Shown: positions 36,792 through 45,479 of the stretch, in pieces | How positions within the stretch are numbered: position 1 is the first letter of the stretch | Layout: each line of letters begins with the position of its first letter | Assembly (NCBI RefSeq): GCF_037137055.1 | Contig: NZ_JBBBNY010000002.1 | Location: 62,001 to 126,000 of the forward strand | DNA length: 64,000 nt | Direction: 5' to 3' | Source: Frateuria_A yonginensis | Lineage (GTDB): Bacteria > Pseudomonadota > Gammaproteobacteria > Xanthomonadales > Rhodanobacteraceae | The notes under the pieces: generated by a model | Database searches by the model: none | What the model was told of the DNA's origin: nothing | Seen by the model: only the letters and a program-made list of their open reading frames with translations | Program-made: the position numbers and the translations under genes

Positions 36792-38144
36792 TCAGGCCTT
36801 GTCCCGAGCGTCCGGGTTCTTCAGCTCGGGCACCAGGATGTTGATGTAGGCATCGGCGCGCAGGCCGCGCAGGAAATCCTCGTACGCCTGTTCGGCCTTG
36901 CGGTTGCCGATCGCCTGGCGCGCCTGGTTGCGCTCGGTTTCGTCGGTCACGTCGCTCTTGCGCGTGCCCTCGAGCTGCAGGATGTGCCAGCCGGCCTCGC
37001 TCTGGAACGGCTGCGATACCTCGCCGTCCTTGAGCTGGGCGAGCTGCTGGGCGATGGTGCCGCCCCACTGGTCGCGCTGGAACCAGCCCATGTCGCCGCC
37101 GGCATTGGCGGTGGTCGGATCCTTCGAGTATTCCTTCGCCAGCTTGGCGAAATCCTCGTGTTTGTTGACGATGCGGTCGTACAGGTCCTGCGCCTGCTGG
37201 CGGGCCTGCTCGGGGGTGACCAGCTCGCTCGGGCGGATCAGGATCTGGCGGGCGTGGTACTCGGTGACTACCTGGCGGCTGGGCTCGCGCTGGCCGACCA
37301 GCTTGAGGATGTGGAAGCCGGTGGGACCGCGCAGCGCGGGGCTGACGTCGCCGGGCTTCATGCTCGCCACCACGTCGGCGAACGCCGGCGGCACCTCGTC
37401 CAGGCGGCGCCAGCCGAGGTCACCACCTTCCAGGGCGTCCTGCGCATCCGAGTAGCGGATCGCGGCCGCGTTGAAATCCATGCCGCCCTTGATCGCGTCC
37501 AGCGCCTGCTGCGCCTTGGCCTGGGCGGCCTGCACGTCGGCCGCGCTGCCGCCCGCCGGGATCGAGATCTGGATGTGCGCCAGGTGCACCTCGCCGGCCT
37601 TGTAGGTCGGGCTGTTGAGCAGGTTGTTGATCTCGCTGTCGGTGATGGTGACCGAGTCGCGCACCACGCTGTCGTGCAGGCGCTGCACGACCAGCTGGTC
37701 GGCCAGCTGGCTGCGGAAGGCGGCGAAGCTCTGCCCGCTCTGCTCGACGGCCGCCCGCAGCTGCTCGGGACTCATGTGGTTCTGCTGGGCGACGGCGGCC
37801 ACGGCGCGATCCACGTCGTCGTTCGACACGCGGATGCCCTGCTCGTCGGCCTTGGCCAGCTGCAGCTTCATCAGGATCAGGCGGTCCAGCACCTGGCGCT
37901 TGAGCACGTCCAGCGGCGGCAGCTGGCCGGGATTGCCGGCGTACTGCTGCTGCACCAGCCGCACCGCGTCGTCCAGCTCGCTCTGCAGGATCACGCTGTC
38001 GTCCACTACCGCGACGATCCGGTCCAGCGGTTGCGTGCCGGACGCCGTGGCGTCCTGCTGCGCCTGCGGCAGCAGCTGGGCCTGCGCGGGCAGGGCGGTG
38101 GCCGCGACGAGCGCGAGGAGGAGCAGCGCGAAGGGGTGCTTCAT
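36792..38144 (-). CDS. surA: Periplasmic chaperone/peptidyl-prolyl isomerase SurA
   Basis: A 450-residue chaperone that escorts outer-membrane proteins, LptD among them, to the BAM complex. The signal peptide ends near residue 22 (ALPAQA). An N-terminal chaperone domain (DRIVAVVDDSVILQSELDDAV) precedes two parvulin (PpiC) domains at about residues 170-275 and 285-385, each with a GGDLGWR or GGDMGWF motif. It sits directly downstream of lptD and upstream of pdxA, the classic arrangement. Confidence 0.95.
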   Translation of the reverse strand: MKHPFALLLLALVAATALPAQAQLLPQAQQDATASGTQPLDRIVAVVDDSVILQSELDDAVRLVQQQYAGNPGQLPPLDVLKRQVLDRLILMKLQLAKADEQGIRVSNDDVDRAVAAVAQQNHMSPEQLRAAVEQSGQSFAAFRSQLADQLVVQRLHDSVVRDSVTITDSEINNLLNSPTYKAGEVHLAHIQISIPAGGSAADVQAAQAKAQQALDAIKGGMDFNAAAIRYSDAQDALEGGDLGWRRLDEVPPAFADVVASMKPGDVSPALRGPTGFHILKLVGQREPSRQVVTEYHARQILIRPSELVTPEQARQQAQDLYDRIVNKHEDFAKLAKEYSKDPTTANAGGDMGWFQRDQWGGTIAQQLAQLKDGEVSQPFQSEAGWHILQLEGTRKSDVTDETERNQARQAIGNRKAEQAYEDFLRGLRADAYINILVPELKNPDARDKA

Positions 38145-38261
38145 CGGTCGTGAACCTTCAATCGCGACGGGGCGATGGTTGGAGGAGGCGATGCCATGGG
38201 GCCGGCCGGGCCGGCGGTCATCCGTTGATCGCAGCGCCGCCGGAAAGTTCGCGGCGCAGGC

Positions 38262-40685
38262 TCATTGATAGCCAAGAATACCACGCCGCAGCACGTCCTC
38301 GGTCTGGCCGTTGAAGGCGCCCAGGCCCTTGAAGACCAGCTCGAACATCAGCGCGTTGTTGGTGTTGCCGCGGTCGGTCACCGGTCCGCGGGCGATCACG
38401 TAGTGGCGCCCGACCACCCGCACGGCGACGCAGCAGCTGTCGTACTCGACGCCGGCCAGCGCCTCGACGGTGCGCCGGTCGCGCACCGAGTAGACCCAGC
38501 GGCCGAGCAGGCGCCAGCGTTCGGAGATCGGGAAGATCGCCGAGGCGTCGTACTGCTTCAGGTAGTTGCGGCGGAAGCGGTAGGAGAAGTTGAAGATGCC
38601 GTCGGCGCCGATGCGCCGCTGCAGGCCCAGCGTGCCCAGGTCGGTCAGGCGGGTGTTCGGGTTCCACTGGTAGGCGCTGTCCAGGCGCCAGCGGTCGTTG
38701 AGCTGGATGCCCAGTTGCGCGACGTAGTCCGAATGCACCCAGTCGGTGGGCGCGGCGGTGGCGACATTGGAGCTGGGCAACTGCACCCGCTGCGGCGAGA
38801 AGTAGTGGATCTGCCCGATGCTGGCCGACAGCCGCTCCACGCCGCTGTCGTCGAGCAGCCGGGTGGTCAGCGCCGCGGTGAGATTGTTGGCGTCCATCTG
38901 GCGGTCGGCGCCGGAGAACCGGTTGGGCGAGAACAGCTGCCAGTAGTCGAACGACATCAGCCGCGTGTCGAACAGCGGCAGGTCGTTCTGGTTGCGGTAG
39001 GGCACGTACAGGTAGTAGAGCCGCGGCTCCAGCGTCTGGGTGTAGGAGGTACCGAACAGCGCGGTGCGGCGGTCGAAGATCAGGCCGGTGTCCAGGCTGG
39101 CGATCGGCAGGGCACGGCTGGGCGTGCGGTCGTCGAAGGGCGAGACCTGGGTGCCGCCCAGCGGGCCGCGGTAGCCGTAGCGCTGGTAGTCGCCGTCGAG
39201 CTCGTAGGCGGTGTAGCGGTAGGCCAGCCTCGGCCGCACGAACCAGGCGGCGCCGCGGAAGTCGGCGGCCAGGTAGGGGTAGAGGTCCAGGCGCTTGCCT
39301 TCGATCACGTCGTCCTTGCGGAAGGCGACCGCCTCGGTGTCGGCGCCGAACTCCAGCCAGCGGTTGATCGGCAGGTCCAGCCCGAGCGTGGCGCGCGGCC
39401 AGCGCTTGTACTGCACCACCGTGTCCGGCAGGTAGGGATCGACGTTCTGGTAGCTGTCCGCGCCGAAGGAGGCGCTCCACCAGTCGCCGCCGCCGCGCAC
39501 GTAGGCGTTGGAGGCGAGCGTGCCGATCGCGGAGGTGTACAGGTCGTTGCCGAAGTCGCGCAGGTAGCTGCGGTCGGAGGCGCGGTTGATGCTGGTGCTG
39601 AAGACCCACGGGCCACCCAGGCGGGTGACGTCGCCGTACTTGAGCAGCCAGCGGTCCTGGCCGTGGGTGGCGTCGCCGCCGGGCGTGTCCTCGCCGCGGT
39701 CGTTGGGCAGGTATTCGACGTTGAGCTGGCCGCGGGTGCCCGGCACCAGGTAGCGGAACTCGCCGGCCAGCAGCGTGCCGCGCTGGGTGTAGATGCGCGG
39801 CTCGAGGGTCGCGTCGTAGTTCGGCGCCAGGTTGAGGTAGTAGGGGATGGCGAACATCGTGCCCGACCGGTTGGAGCTGCCGAAGGTCGGGTAGAGGAAG
39901 CCGCTCTTGCGCCGGTTGTCGACCGGGAAGGTGAAATAGGGCAGGTACAGGAACGGCACGTTGGCGAAGCGCATGGTGGCGCCGCGGGCGACGCCCACGC
40001 CGTCGGCCTTGTCGATCTTCAGGTCCTTCGCGCGCACTTCCCAGAGGTGGTGGCCCACGTCGCAGGTGGAGTAGGTCACCTGGCTGTAGCGGCTGTGCTG
40101 GGCATCGAGCAGCTCGCCGCGGGCGGCGGTGCCGTTGCCCCGCGATTGCAGCAGCTGGTAGCGCACGTTCTCGGCCACCCCGTGGTTGGCCTGGTTGTTG
40201 CCGCGCAGCCGGTCGGCGCTGAGCAGCTCGCCGGCTTCCTGGTAACGCACGTTGCCCTGTGCGTCGTAGTCGGTGGTGCTGTCGTTGTAGTCAATGCGGT
40301 CGGCGCGCAGCAGCTGGTCGGCACGTTCGATCCTGACGTTGCCGGACAGGCGGTAGTAGGCCTGGTTGGAACTGTCCACGTGGGTGGACTGCACGTCGGT
40401 GTCGGCGCTCTCCCGCAGCGCCGGATCGCGCGGCAACGTGGGGTCGTAGAACTCCAGCAGCGCGTTGGGCCGGCACATCGCGTAGCTTTCCGGGCGCGGC
40501 GGGCAGTGGAACACGCCGAGCGGGCAGGTGGGTGCGGCGGCGGACGCGGCCGGTCCCGGCGTCGTGGACGGTTGCGCGGGGGCCGTCCGGGCCTCGGCCA
40601 CGCCGCCGGACAGGGCGAGGGCGGCGGCGACCGCGAGCAGGCGGCGTGGTGGCAGGGTGCGCGGGGTCGTCGGGCTCGGCGTCAC
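38262..40685 (-). CDS. lptD: LPS-assembly protein LptD
   Basis: An 807-residue outer-membrane protein that inserts lipopolysaccharide into the outer leaflet together with LptE. After a signal peptide (about residues 14-32, cleavage near EARTAP) it has an N-terminal beta-jellyroll OstA domain (GNVRIERADQLLRADRIDYN) and a large C-terminal barrel. Cysteines are at 54, 61, 71, 208 and the adjacent pair 751/752; E. coli has one N-terminal, one mid and the adjacent pair, so two extra N-terminal cysteines are present. GTG 40685 is the start; no strong ribosome binding site is visible. Confidence 0.94.
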   Translation of the reverse strand: MTPSPTTPRTLPPRRLLAVAAALALSGGVAEARTAPAQPSTTPGPAASAAAPTCPLGVFHCPPRPESYAMCRPNALLEFYDPTLPRDPALRESADTDVQSTHVDSSNQAYYRLSGNVRIERADQLLRADRIDYNDSTTDYDAQGNVRYQEAGELLSADRLRGNNQANHGVAENVRYQLLQSRGNGTAARGELLDAQHSRYSQVTYSTCDVGHHLWEVRAKDLKIDKADGVGVARGATMRFANVPFLYLPYFTFPVDNRRKSGFLYPTFGSSNRSGTMFAIPYYLNLAPNYDATLEPRIYTQRGTLLAGEFRYLVPGTRGQLNVEYLPNDRGEDTPGGDATHGQDRWLLKYGDVTRLGGPWVFSTSINRASDRSYLRDFGNDLYTSAIGTLASNAYVRGGGDWWSASFGADSYQNVDPYLPDTVVQYKRWPRATLGLDLPINRWLEFGADTEAVAFRKDDVIEGKRLDLYPYLAADFRGAAWFVRPRLAYRYTAYELDGDYQRYGYRGPLGGTQVSPFDDRTPSRALPIASLDTGLIFDRRTALFGTSYTQTLEPRLYYLYVPYRNQNDLPLFDTRLMSFDYWQLFSPNRFSGADRQMDANNLTAALTTRLLDDSGVERLSASIGQIHYFSPQRVQLPSSNVATAAPTDWVHSDYVAQLGIQLNDRWRLDSAYQWNPNTRLTDLGTLGLQRRIGADGIFNFSYRFRRNYLKQYDASAIFPISERWRLLGRWVYSVRDRRTVEALAGVEYDSCCVAVRVVGRHYVIARGPVTDRGNTNNALMFELVFKGLGAFNGQTEDVLRRGILGYQ

Positions 40686-40780
40686 GGTCGGCGGTCAACG
40701 GTCGTCAGGACGCGTAAAGCTAGCAGAAAGGCCCTCCTGCCGGCAGGAACCGTGCCGCCGCCCGGTTGGCGACCCGGGTG

Positions 40781-41698
40781 TCAGCCGAACAGCGCGGCGA
40801 CGTGCGCCGCGGCGCTGGCGGCCAGCGCGTCGAGGTCGTAGCCGCCCTCCAGCGTCGACACCATGCGGCCGCCGGCGTGGTCGCGCGCGACGTCGAGCAG
40901 GCGCGTGGTCAGCCAGGCGTAGTCGTCGGCGGCCAGTTCAAGTTGCGCCAGCGGATCGGCGCGGTGGGCGTCGAAGCCGGCGGAGACCAGCAGCAGCTGC
41001 GGCCCGAAAGCGGCGATCCGCGGCAGCAGCTCCTGCTCCCAGCGCCGGCGGAAAGCCTGCGAGCCGGTCCCCGGGGGCAGCGGTGCGTTGACCAGGTTGC
41101 CCGCGCCGGTCTCGTCCGTGTGGCCGGTGCCGGGATAGAGCGGGGACTGGTGGCTGGAGGCGAACAGCACGCGCGGCTCGGCCGCGAAGATGTCCTGCGT
41201 GCCGTTGCCGTGGTGCACGTCGAAATCGGCGATCGCCACGCGCTCGAGCCCGTGCACGGCCAGCGCGTGCGCAGCGCCCACGGCGACGTTGTTGAACAGG
41301 CAGAAGCCCATCGCCTGGCTGGCCGTGGCGTGGTGGCCGGGCGGGCGCACGGCGCAGAAGGCGCGCGCGCCCTGGGCGACCGCCGCGTCGACCGCCGCGA
41401 CCACGGCGCCGGCCGCGCGCAACGCAGCCTCGGCCGAGCCGGGCGACATCAGCGTGTCCTCGTCCAGGCGCGAGGTGCCTTCGGGCGGAGCGCTGGCCAG
41501 GATGCGCGCCACGTAGGCCGGGTCGTGCACGCGCTCCAGCGCCGAACGGTTGGCACGCGGCGCTTCGACACGGTCGAGCATGGCGAAGCGGTCGCGGTCG
41601 AGCGCGGCCAGCACGGCGCGCAGGCGGGCGGGGGATTCGGGGTGCCCCGGGCCGGGGTCGTGCTGCAGGCAGGCCGCGTGGGTGTACAGCCGCAGCAT
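40781..41698 (-). CDS. Histone-deacetylase-family protein (AcuC/class II-like)
   Basis: A 305-residue zinc amidohydrolase. All family motifs are intact: HPESPARL, RPPGHHA, GFCLFNNVAV, DFDVHHGNGTQ (zinc ligands), SAGFDAHRADPL and LEGGYD. Bacterial members remove acyl groups from acetyl-polyamines or protein lysines; the substrate here is unknown. ATG 41698 lies 7 nt after the adenosyltransferase stop and starts right at the conserved LRLYTH, so an in-frame ATG further upstream was rejected. It is third in a three-gene unit with cobalamin-related genes. Confidence 0.9.
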   Translation of the reverse strand: MLRLYTHAACLQHDPGPGHPESPARLRAVLAALDRDRFAMLDRVEAPRANRSALERVHDPAYVARILASAPPEGTSRLDEDTLMSPGSAEAALRAAGAVVAAVDAAVAQGARAFCAVRPPGHHATASQAMGFCLFNNVAVGAAHALAVHGLERVAIADFDVHHGNGTQDIFAAEPRVLFASSHQSPLYPGTGHTDETGAGNLVNAPLPPGTGSQAFRRRWEQELLPRIAAFGPQLLLVSAGFDAHRADPLAQLELAADDYAWLTTRLLDVARDHAGGRMVSTLEGGYDLDALAASAAAHVAALFG

Positions 41699-41705
41699 GG
41701 CGCGC

Positions 41706-42266
41706 TCAGTCGCGGCGGCGCCGCTCGTGCTGCCAGAGCACTTCGCCGTGCCCACCGGCCCGCGCGAGCACCCGGGCGACCACGAACAGCAGGTCGGAGA
41801 GGCGGTTGAGGTAGCGCTGCGGCTGCGGGCGCAGGGTTTCCTTGCGGCCGAGCGCGAGCACCTCGCGCTCCGCGCGACGGCACACCGTGCGCGCCAGGTG
41901 GCAGCAGGCGGCCGCCATGCCGCCGCCGGGCAGGATGAATTCCTTCAGCGCCGGCAGCGGTTCGTTGAGCGTGTCGAGCACCGTCTCCAGACGTGCGACG
42001 TCCTCGTCCTGCACCATCGTCATGCCGGGGATGCACAGCTCGCCGCCCAGATCGAACAGGTCGTGCTGGACCTGGGTCAGCGCCTCGCGCACGTCCGGCG
42101 GGACGCCGTCGCAGGCGAGCACCATGCCGATCGTGCTGTTGAGTTCGTCGACTGTGCCGTAGGCGGCCACGCGGGCCGAATCCTTCGGCACGCGCGAACC
42201 GTCGCCCAGGCCGGTGCTGCCGTCGTCGCCGGTGCGCGTGTAGATCTTCGAAAGGCGGTTGCCCAT
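41706..42266 (-). CDS. Cob(I)alamin adenosyltransferase, PduO type
   Basis: A 186-residue trimeric ATP:cob(I)alamin adenosyltransferase that makes the coenzyme form of vitamin B12. It begins SKIYTRTGDDGSTGLGDG (ATP loop), then VAAYGTVDELNS, FDLGGELC and, near the C-terminus, the active-site helix RYLNRLSDLLFVVAR. The ATG shares one base with the stop of the upstream membrane-protein gene (TGATG), strongly coupling the two. Confidence 0.93.
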   Translation of the reverse strand: MGNRLSKIYTRTGDDGSTGLGDGSRVPKDSARVAAYGTVDELNSTIGMVLACDGVPPDVREALTQVQHDLFDLGGELCIPGMTMVQDEDVARLETVLDTLNEPLPALKEFILPGGGMAAACCHLARTVCRRAEREVLALGRKETLRPQPQRYLNRLSDLLFVVARVLARAGGHGEVLWQHERRRRD

Positions 42267-42865
42267 CAGCGCGTCTGGCCCTCGTGGGCCAGCGCGCGGG
42301 TCAGCTGGGCGACCAGCACGTGCAGCGCCGCACCCAGGCCCACGTAAAGGGCGGTGACCTGCAGGAAGGGCAGGTACCAGTCGCCCATGTTCTCCATCCA
42401 CGCACCCATGCTGCGCGGCGCCGGCACGCTGGCGCTGAGCCAGTAGAAGCTGCCGTTGGAGACCAGGAAGCAGGCCGCCTCGCTGACCAGCAGCGCGGCC
42501 GCAGCCAGGCCCAGGGTGGAAAGCGTGAGGCCGGCCTGGCGCCTGGCCAGCCAGCTGCCGCCCAGCCACAGCGCGCCGTAGGCCGGCAGCAGGAACCAGT
42601 AGGCCGGCGACACGCAGTAGTGGCTCCAGAAGCTGATGCCCTGGCCGGTGATCACCAGGTAGTCGACCAGTACCGCCTCGGCCATCAGCAGCGGGAAGGC
42701 CCAGCGTCCGGTGCCCCGCAGCCAGAAGCCGGCGAGGAAGAACACACCCCAGGAGGCGTCCGGAAAGGCCTCGAAATGGTGCGTGTGGACCGCGCCGCGG
42801 GTCACCGCCATCACCAGGGCGAGTGCGAGGAAGATGCCGAGGCGCTGGGTCTGCGTCATAGCCAT
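42266..42865 (-). CDS. BtuM-like membrane protein, candidate vitamin B12 transporter
   Basis: A 199-residue protein with about six hydrophobic segments and little else. It carries HTHHFEAFPDAS near residue 30, an Asp in AEAVLVDYL (68) and Cys84 in SHYCVSPAYW. As I recall, the solitary ECF S-component homologue BtuM uses a conserved Cys to bind and decyanate cobalamin and has conserved His, Asp and Tyr residues at comparable spots. Coupling to an adenosyltransferase gene supports a cobalamin role. ATG 42865 has GGAG 8 nt upstream; a second ATG lies two codons in. No B12 riboswitch is visible. Confidence 0.65.
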   Translation of the reverse strand: MAMTQTQRLGIFLALALVMAVTRGAVHTHHFEAFPDASWGVFFLAGFWLRGTGRWAFPLLMAEAVLVDYLVITGQGISFWSHYCVSPAYWFLLPAYGALWLGGSWLARRQAGLTLSTLGLAAAALLVSEAACFLVSNGSFYWLSASVPAPRSMGAWMENMGDWYLPFLQVTALYVGLGAALHVLVAQLTRALAHEGQTR

Positions 42866-42964
42866 GAAGGTGCTCCGTGTGCAGGCGGCGTGAAATGGGG
42901 AAAAGGCAGACCGCTAGTTTAGCCGAACGCCGTCCGGCTCATGCGACGTCGGCGACAGGCACCG

Positions 42965-42970
42965 TATCAT
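42965..42970 (+). promoter_or_regulatory. Candidate -10 box of ubiH (TATCAT), leaderless spacing
   Basis: TATCAT, CGGCGC, ATG: again exactly 6 nt between hexamer and start codon, and no ribosome binding site for ubiH. The -35 region is not recognisable. Confidence 0.45.
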
Positions 42971-42976
42971 CGGCGC

Positions 42977-44200
42977 ATGAATGCTCCCGATTCCCCCCTG
43001 CGCGGCCCCGTGCTGATCGTCGGCGGCGGCCTGGTCGGCGCCAGCCTGGCGATCGCCCTGGACGCCGCCGGCGTCGACGCCACCCTGGTCGAGGCGGCGC
43101 CGCCGCGCGCCGATGCGCAGCCCAGCTACGACGAGCGCAACCTGGCGCTGGCGCGGGCCACCGTCAACGGCCTGGATGCGATCGGCGTGTGGGCCCACGC
43201 GCGCGAAGGCGCCACCGCGATCGGGCACATCCACGTCAGCCGCGCCGGCGAGTTCGGCAGCGTGCGGCTGGATGCGCGCGACGCCGGCCTCGATGCGCTC
43301 GGCTGGACGCTGCCCGCGCGCGAACTCGGTGCCGCCCTGCTGCGCCGGCTGGAGGCCTGCACCCGGCTCGAACGTCTCGCCCCTGCGCGACTGGAGACGC
43401 TCGAGCCGATCCCCGGGGGCTGGCGCGCGCAGGTGCGCACCGCCGAGGGCGTGCGCGGCCTGGACACGCCCTTGCTGGTCGGCGCCGACGGTACCGATTC
43501 GTTCGTGCGCGAGCGCCTCGGCATCGCCGCGGAGACGCACGATTACGGCCAGACCTTGTTCGTCTGCACCGTTACCCCCGAGCGCGAGCACGAGCACCGC
43601 GCCTACGAACGCTTCAGCGACGAGGGCCCGGTCGCGATGCTGCCGCTGGCCGGCCGGCGCTGCGGCCTGGTGCTGACCGTGCCGGCCGCGCAGGCCGCGG
43701 CGACGACGGGCCTGGACGACGCCGGCTACCTCGCGCTGGCCCAGCGTCGGTTCGGCTGGCGACTGGGCCGGCTGACGCGCCCGGGACGGCGCTTTCCCTA
43801 TGCGATCCGGCGCGTGGCGGCGGCGCGCCTGACCACGCCGCGGGCGGTGCTGGTCGGCAACGCCGCGCAGACCGTGCACCCGATCGGTGCGCAAGGCTTC
43901 AACCTGGGCCTGCGCGACGCGCTCACCCTGGCGGAGCTGGCTGCCGGCGCCGCCGATCCCGGCGACGAGCGCCTGCTGGCGGCGTACGCGGCCAGGCGCG
44001 CGCCGGACCGCGAAGGCACCATGGCGATGAGCCACGGCCTGGTGCAACTGGCCTGCCTGCCGCAGCCGTGGCTCGCACCACTGCGCTCGATGGCGCTGCT
44101 CGCCTGCGACCGCGTGCCGCCGCTGAAGCATGCGCTGCTCCGGCGCGGCATGGGTTTCCGGGGCACGCCACCGCAGGCCGTGCTGGAGCGCACGCCGTGA
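42977..44200 (+). CDS. ubiH: 2-octaprenyl-6-methoxyphenol hydroxylase UbiH
   Basis: A 407-residue FAD monooxygenase of ubiquinone synthesis. It has the dinucleotide-binding start LIVGGGLVGASLAIALD, the middle motif LLVGADGTDSFVRE (DG motif) and the second FAD motif VLVGNAAQTVHPIGAQGFNLGLRDA. ATG 42977 gives the usual short N-terminus; the frame can extend 12 codons upstream but that includes the -10 hexamer. It overlaps the next hydroxylase gene by GTGA. Confidence 0.9.
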   Translation: MNAPDSPLRGPVLIVGGGLVGASLAIALDAAGVDATLVEAAPPRADAQPSYDERNLALARATVNGLDAIGVWAHAREGATAIGHIHVSRAGEFGSVRLDARDAGLDALGWTLPARELGAALLRRLEACTRLERLAPARLETLEPIPGGWRAQVRTAEGVRGLDTPLLVGADGTDSFVRERLGIAAETHDYGQTLFVCTVTPEREHEHRAYERFSDEGPVAMLPLAGRRCGLVLTVPAAQAAATTGLDDAGYLALAQRRFGWRLGRLTRPGRRFPYAIRRVAAARLTTPRAVLVGNAAQTVHPIGAQGFNLGLRDALTLAELAAGAADPGDERLLAAYAARRAPDREGTMAMSHGLVQLACLPQPWLAPLRSMALLACDRVPPLKHALLRRGMGFRGTPPQAVLERTP

Positions 44201-45405
44201 GCACGCCGTGCCCGGAAGCGCGCCGGCGTGCCGCGCTGCTGGACGTGGCGGTGGTCGGCGGCGGCATGGTCGGCGCCGCCGCCGCGCTGGCGCTCGCGCG
44301 CGCCGGTTTCGCCACCGCCCTGCTGGAAGCGCGCGAGCCCGCGCCCTGGCGTCGCGAGGAGGAGGTCGACCTGCGCGTGGTCGGCCTGGCGCCCTCGTCG
44401 GTCGCGCTGCTCGAGGCGCTGGAGGCGTGGGCGCCCATCCGCGACAGCCGCGCCGCGGCCTACGCGCGGATGCACGTGTGGGACGCGCAGAGCGGCGCGG
44501 CGATCGATTTCGACGCCGCCGCCGAAGGGCGCGCCTGGCTGGGCTGGATCGTCGAGAACAACCTCGTGCAGTGGACGCTGTGGCGGGCGTTGGAACGCGC
44601 CGGCGTGCAGCGGCTGTGTCCCGCGCAGGTGACCGGTTTCCAGGCGCACGGGGACCGGATCGACCTCGAACTCGACGGCGGCGCCGCCAGCCTGTCGGCA
44701 CGCCTGCTGGTCGCCGCCGACGGGGCCGGTTCGCCCCTGCGCCGCCTGGCCGGGCTGGACACGCACGGCCGCGACTACGGCCAGCGCGCGGTGGTGGCCC
44801 ACGTGGCCACGGAGCGACCGCACGAGTCCACCGCCTGGCAGCGCTTCCTGCCGGGCGGCCCGCTGGCCCTGCTGCCGCTGGCCGACGGGCGCAGTTCGAT
44901 CGTGTGGTCGCTGCCCGAGGCCGAGGCGCGGCGCGTGCTGGCGCTGGACGATGCCGCCTTCTGCGCGGAACTGGGCGTGGCCAGCGATTTCCGCCTGGGG
45001 TGCGTGCAGGCAACCACCCGGCGCGCGGCCTTCCCGCTGAAGCTGCAGTTGGCCGACCGCTACCAGGCCGAGCGCCTGGTGCTGCTGGGCGATGCCGCCC
45101 ACACGGTGCACCCGCTGGCCGGGCAGGGCGTGAACCTGGGCCTGCGCGACGTGGCCGAGCTGCGCGACACGCTGGCGGCCGCGCGTGCGGCGGGGCGCGA
45201 CATCGCCGCGGCGCACGTGCTGCGCCGCTACGCCCGCCGGCGCCGCAGCGCGGACACGCTGGATGCCTGGAGTTTCGACGCGCTGGGGCGCATCTACGCG
45301 TGGCAGGCGCCGCCGCTGGTCGCCGCGCGTGCGCTCGGCGTACGCCTGGCGGACCGGCTCGACCCGCTCAAGCGCCGCATCGTCGCGCACGCGGCCGGGC
45401 GCTGA
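44197..45405 (+). CDS. Second UbiH/UbiF/UbiI-family ubiquinone hydroxylase
   Basis: A 402-residue FAD monooxygenase with VAVVGGGMVGAAAALALARAGF, LLVAADGAGSPLRR and VLLGDAAHTVHPLAGQGVNLGLRDV. The order ubiH followed by a VisC/UbiI-like gene matches other gammaproteobacteria, where UbiI does the C5 hydroxylation. UbiF or another regiospecificity cannot be excluded from sequence. The GTG start overlaps the ubiH stop. Confidence 0.88.
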   Translation: MSTPCPEARRRAALLDVAVVGGGMVGAAAALALARAGFATALLEAREPAPWRREEEVDLRVVGLAPSSVALLEALEAWAPIRDSRAAAYARMHVWDAQSGAAIDFDAAAEGRAWLGWIVENNLVQWTLWRALERAGVQRLCPAQVTGFQAHGDRIDLELDGGAASLSARLLVAADGAGSPLRRLAGLDTHGRDYGQRAVVAHVATERPHESTAWQRFLPGGPLALLPLADGRSSIVWSLPEAEARRVLALDDAAFCAELGVASDFRLGCVQATTRRAAFPLKLQLADRYQAERLVLLGDAAHTVHPLAGQGVNLGLRDVAELRDTLAAARAAGRDIAAAHVLRRYARRRRSADTLDAWSFDALGRIYAWQAPPLVAARALGVRLADRLDPLKRRIVAHAAGR

Positions 45406-45479
45406 CCCATCCCACTGCCGGCAGGATGCCTGCGGAACAACGGCCGGAGCGCCTTTTCCCTTCGTTCGGAGTCGTCGCC

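Noticed and set aside
42866..42976. A cobalamin riboswitch before the BtuM-like gene
   Set aside because: Only about 110 nt separate the divergent starts, and none of the B12-box or conserved riboswitch core segments is readable.
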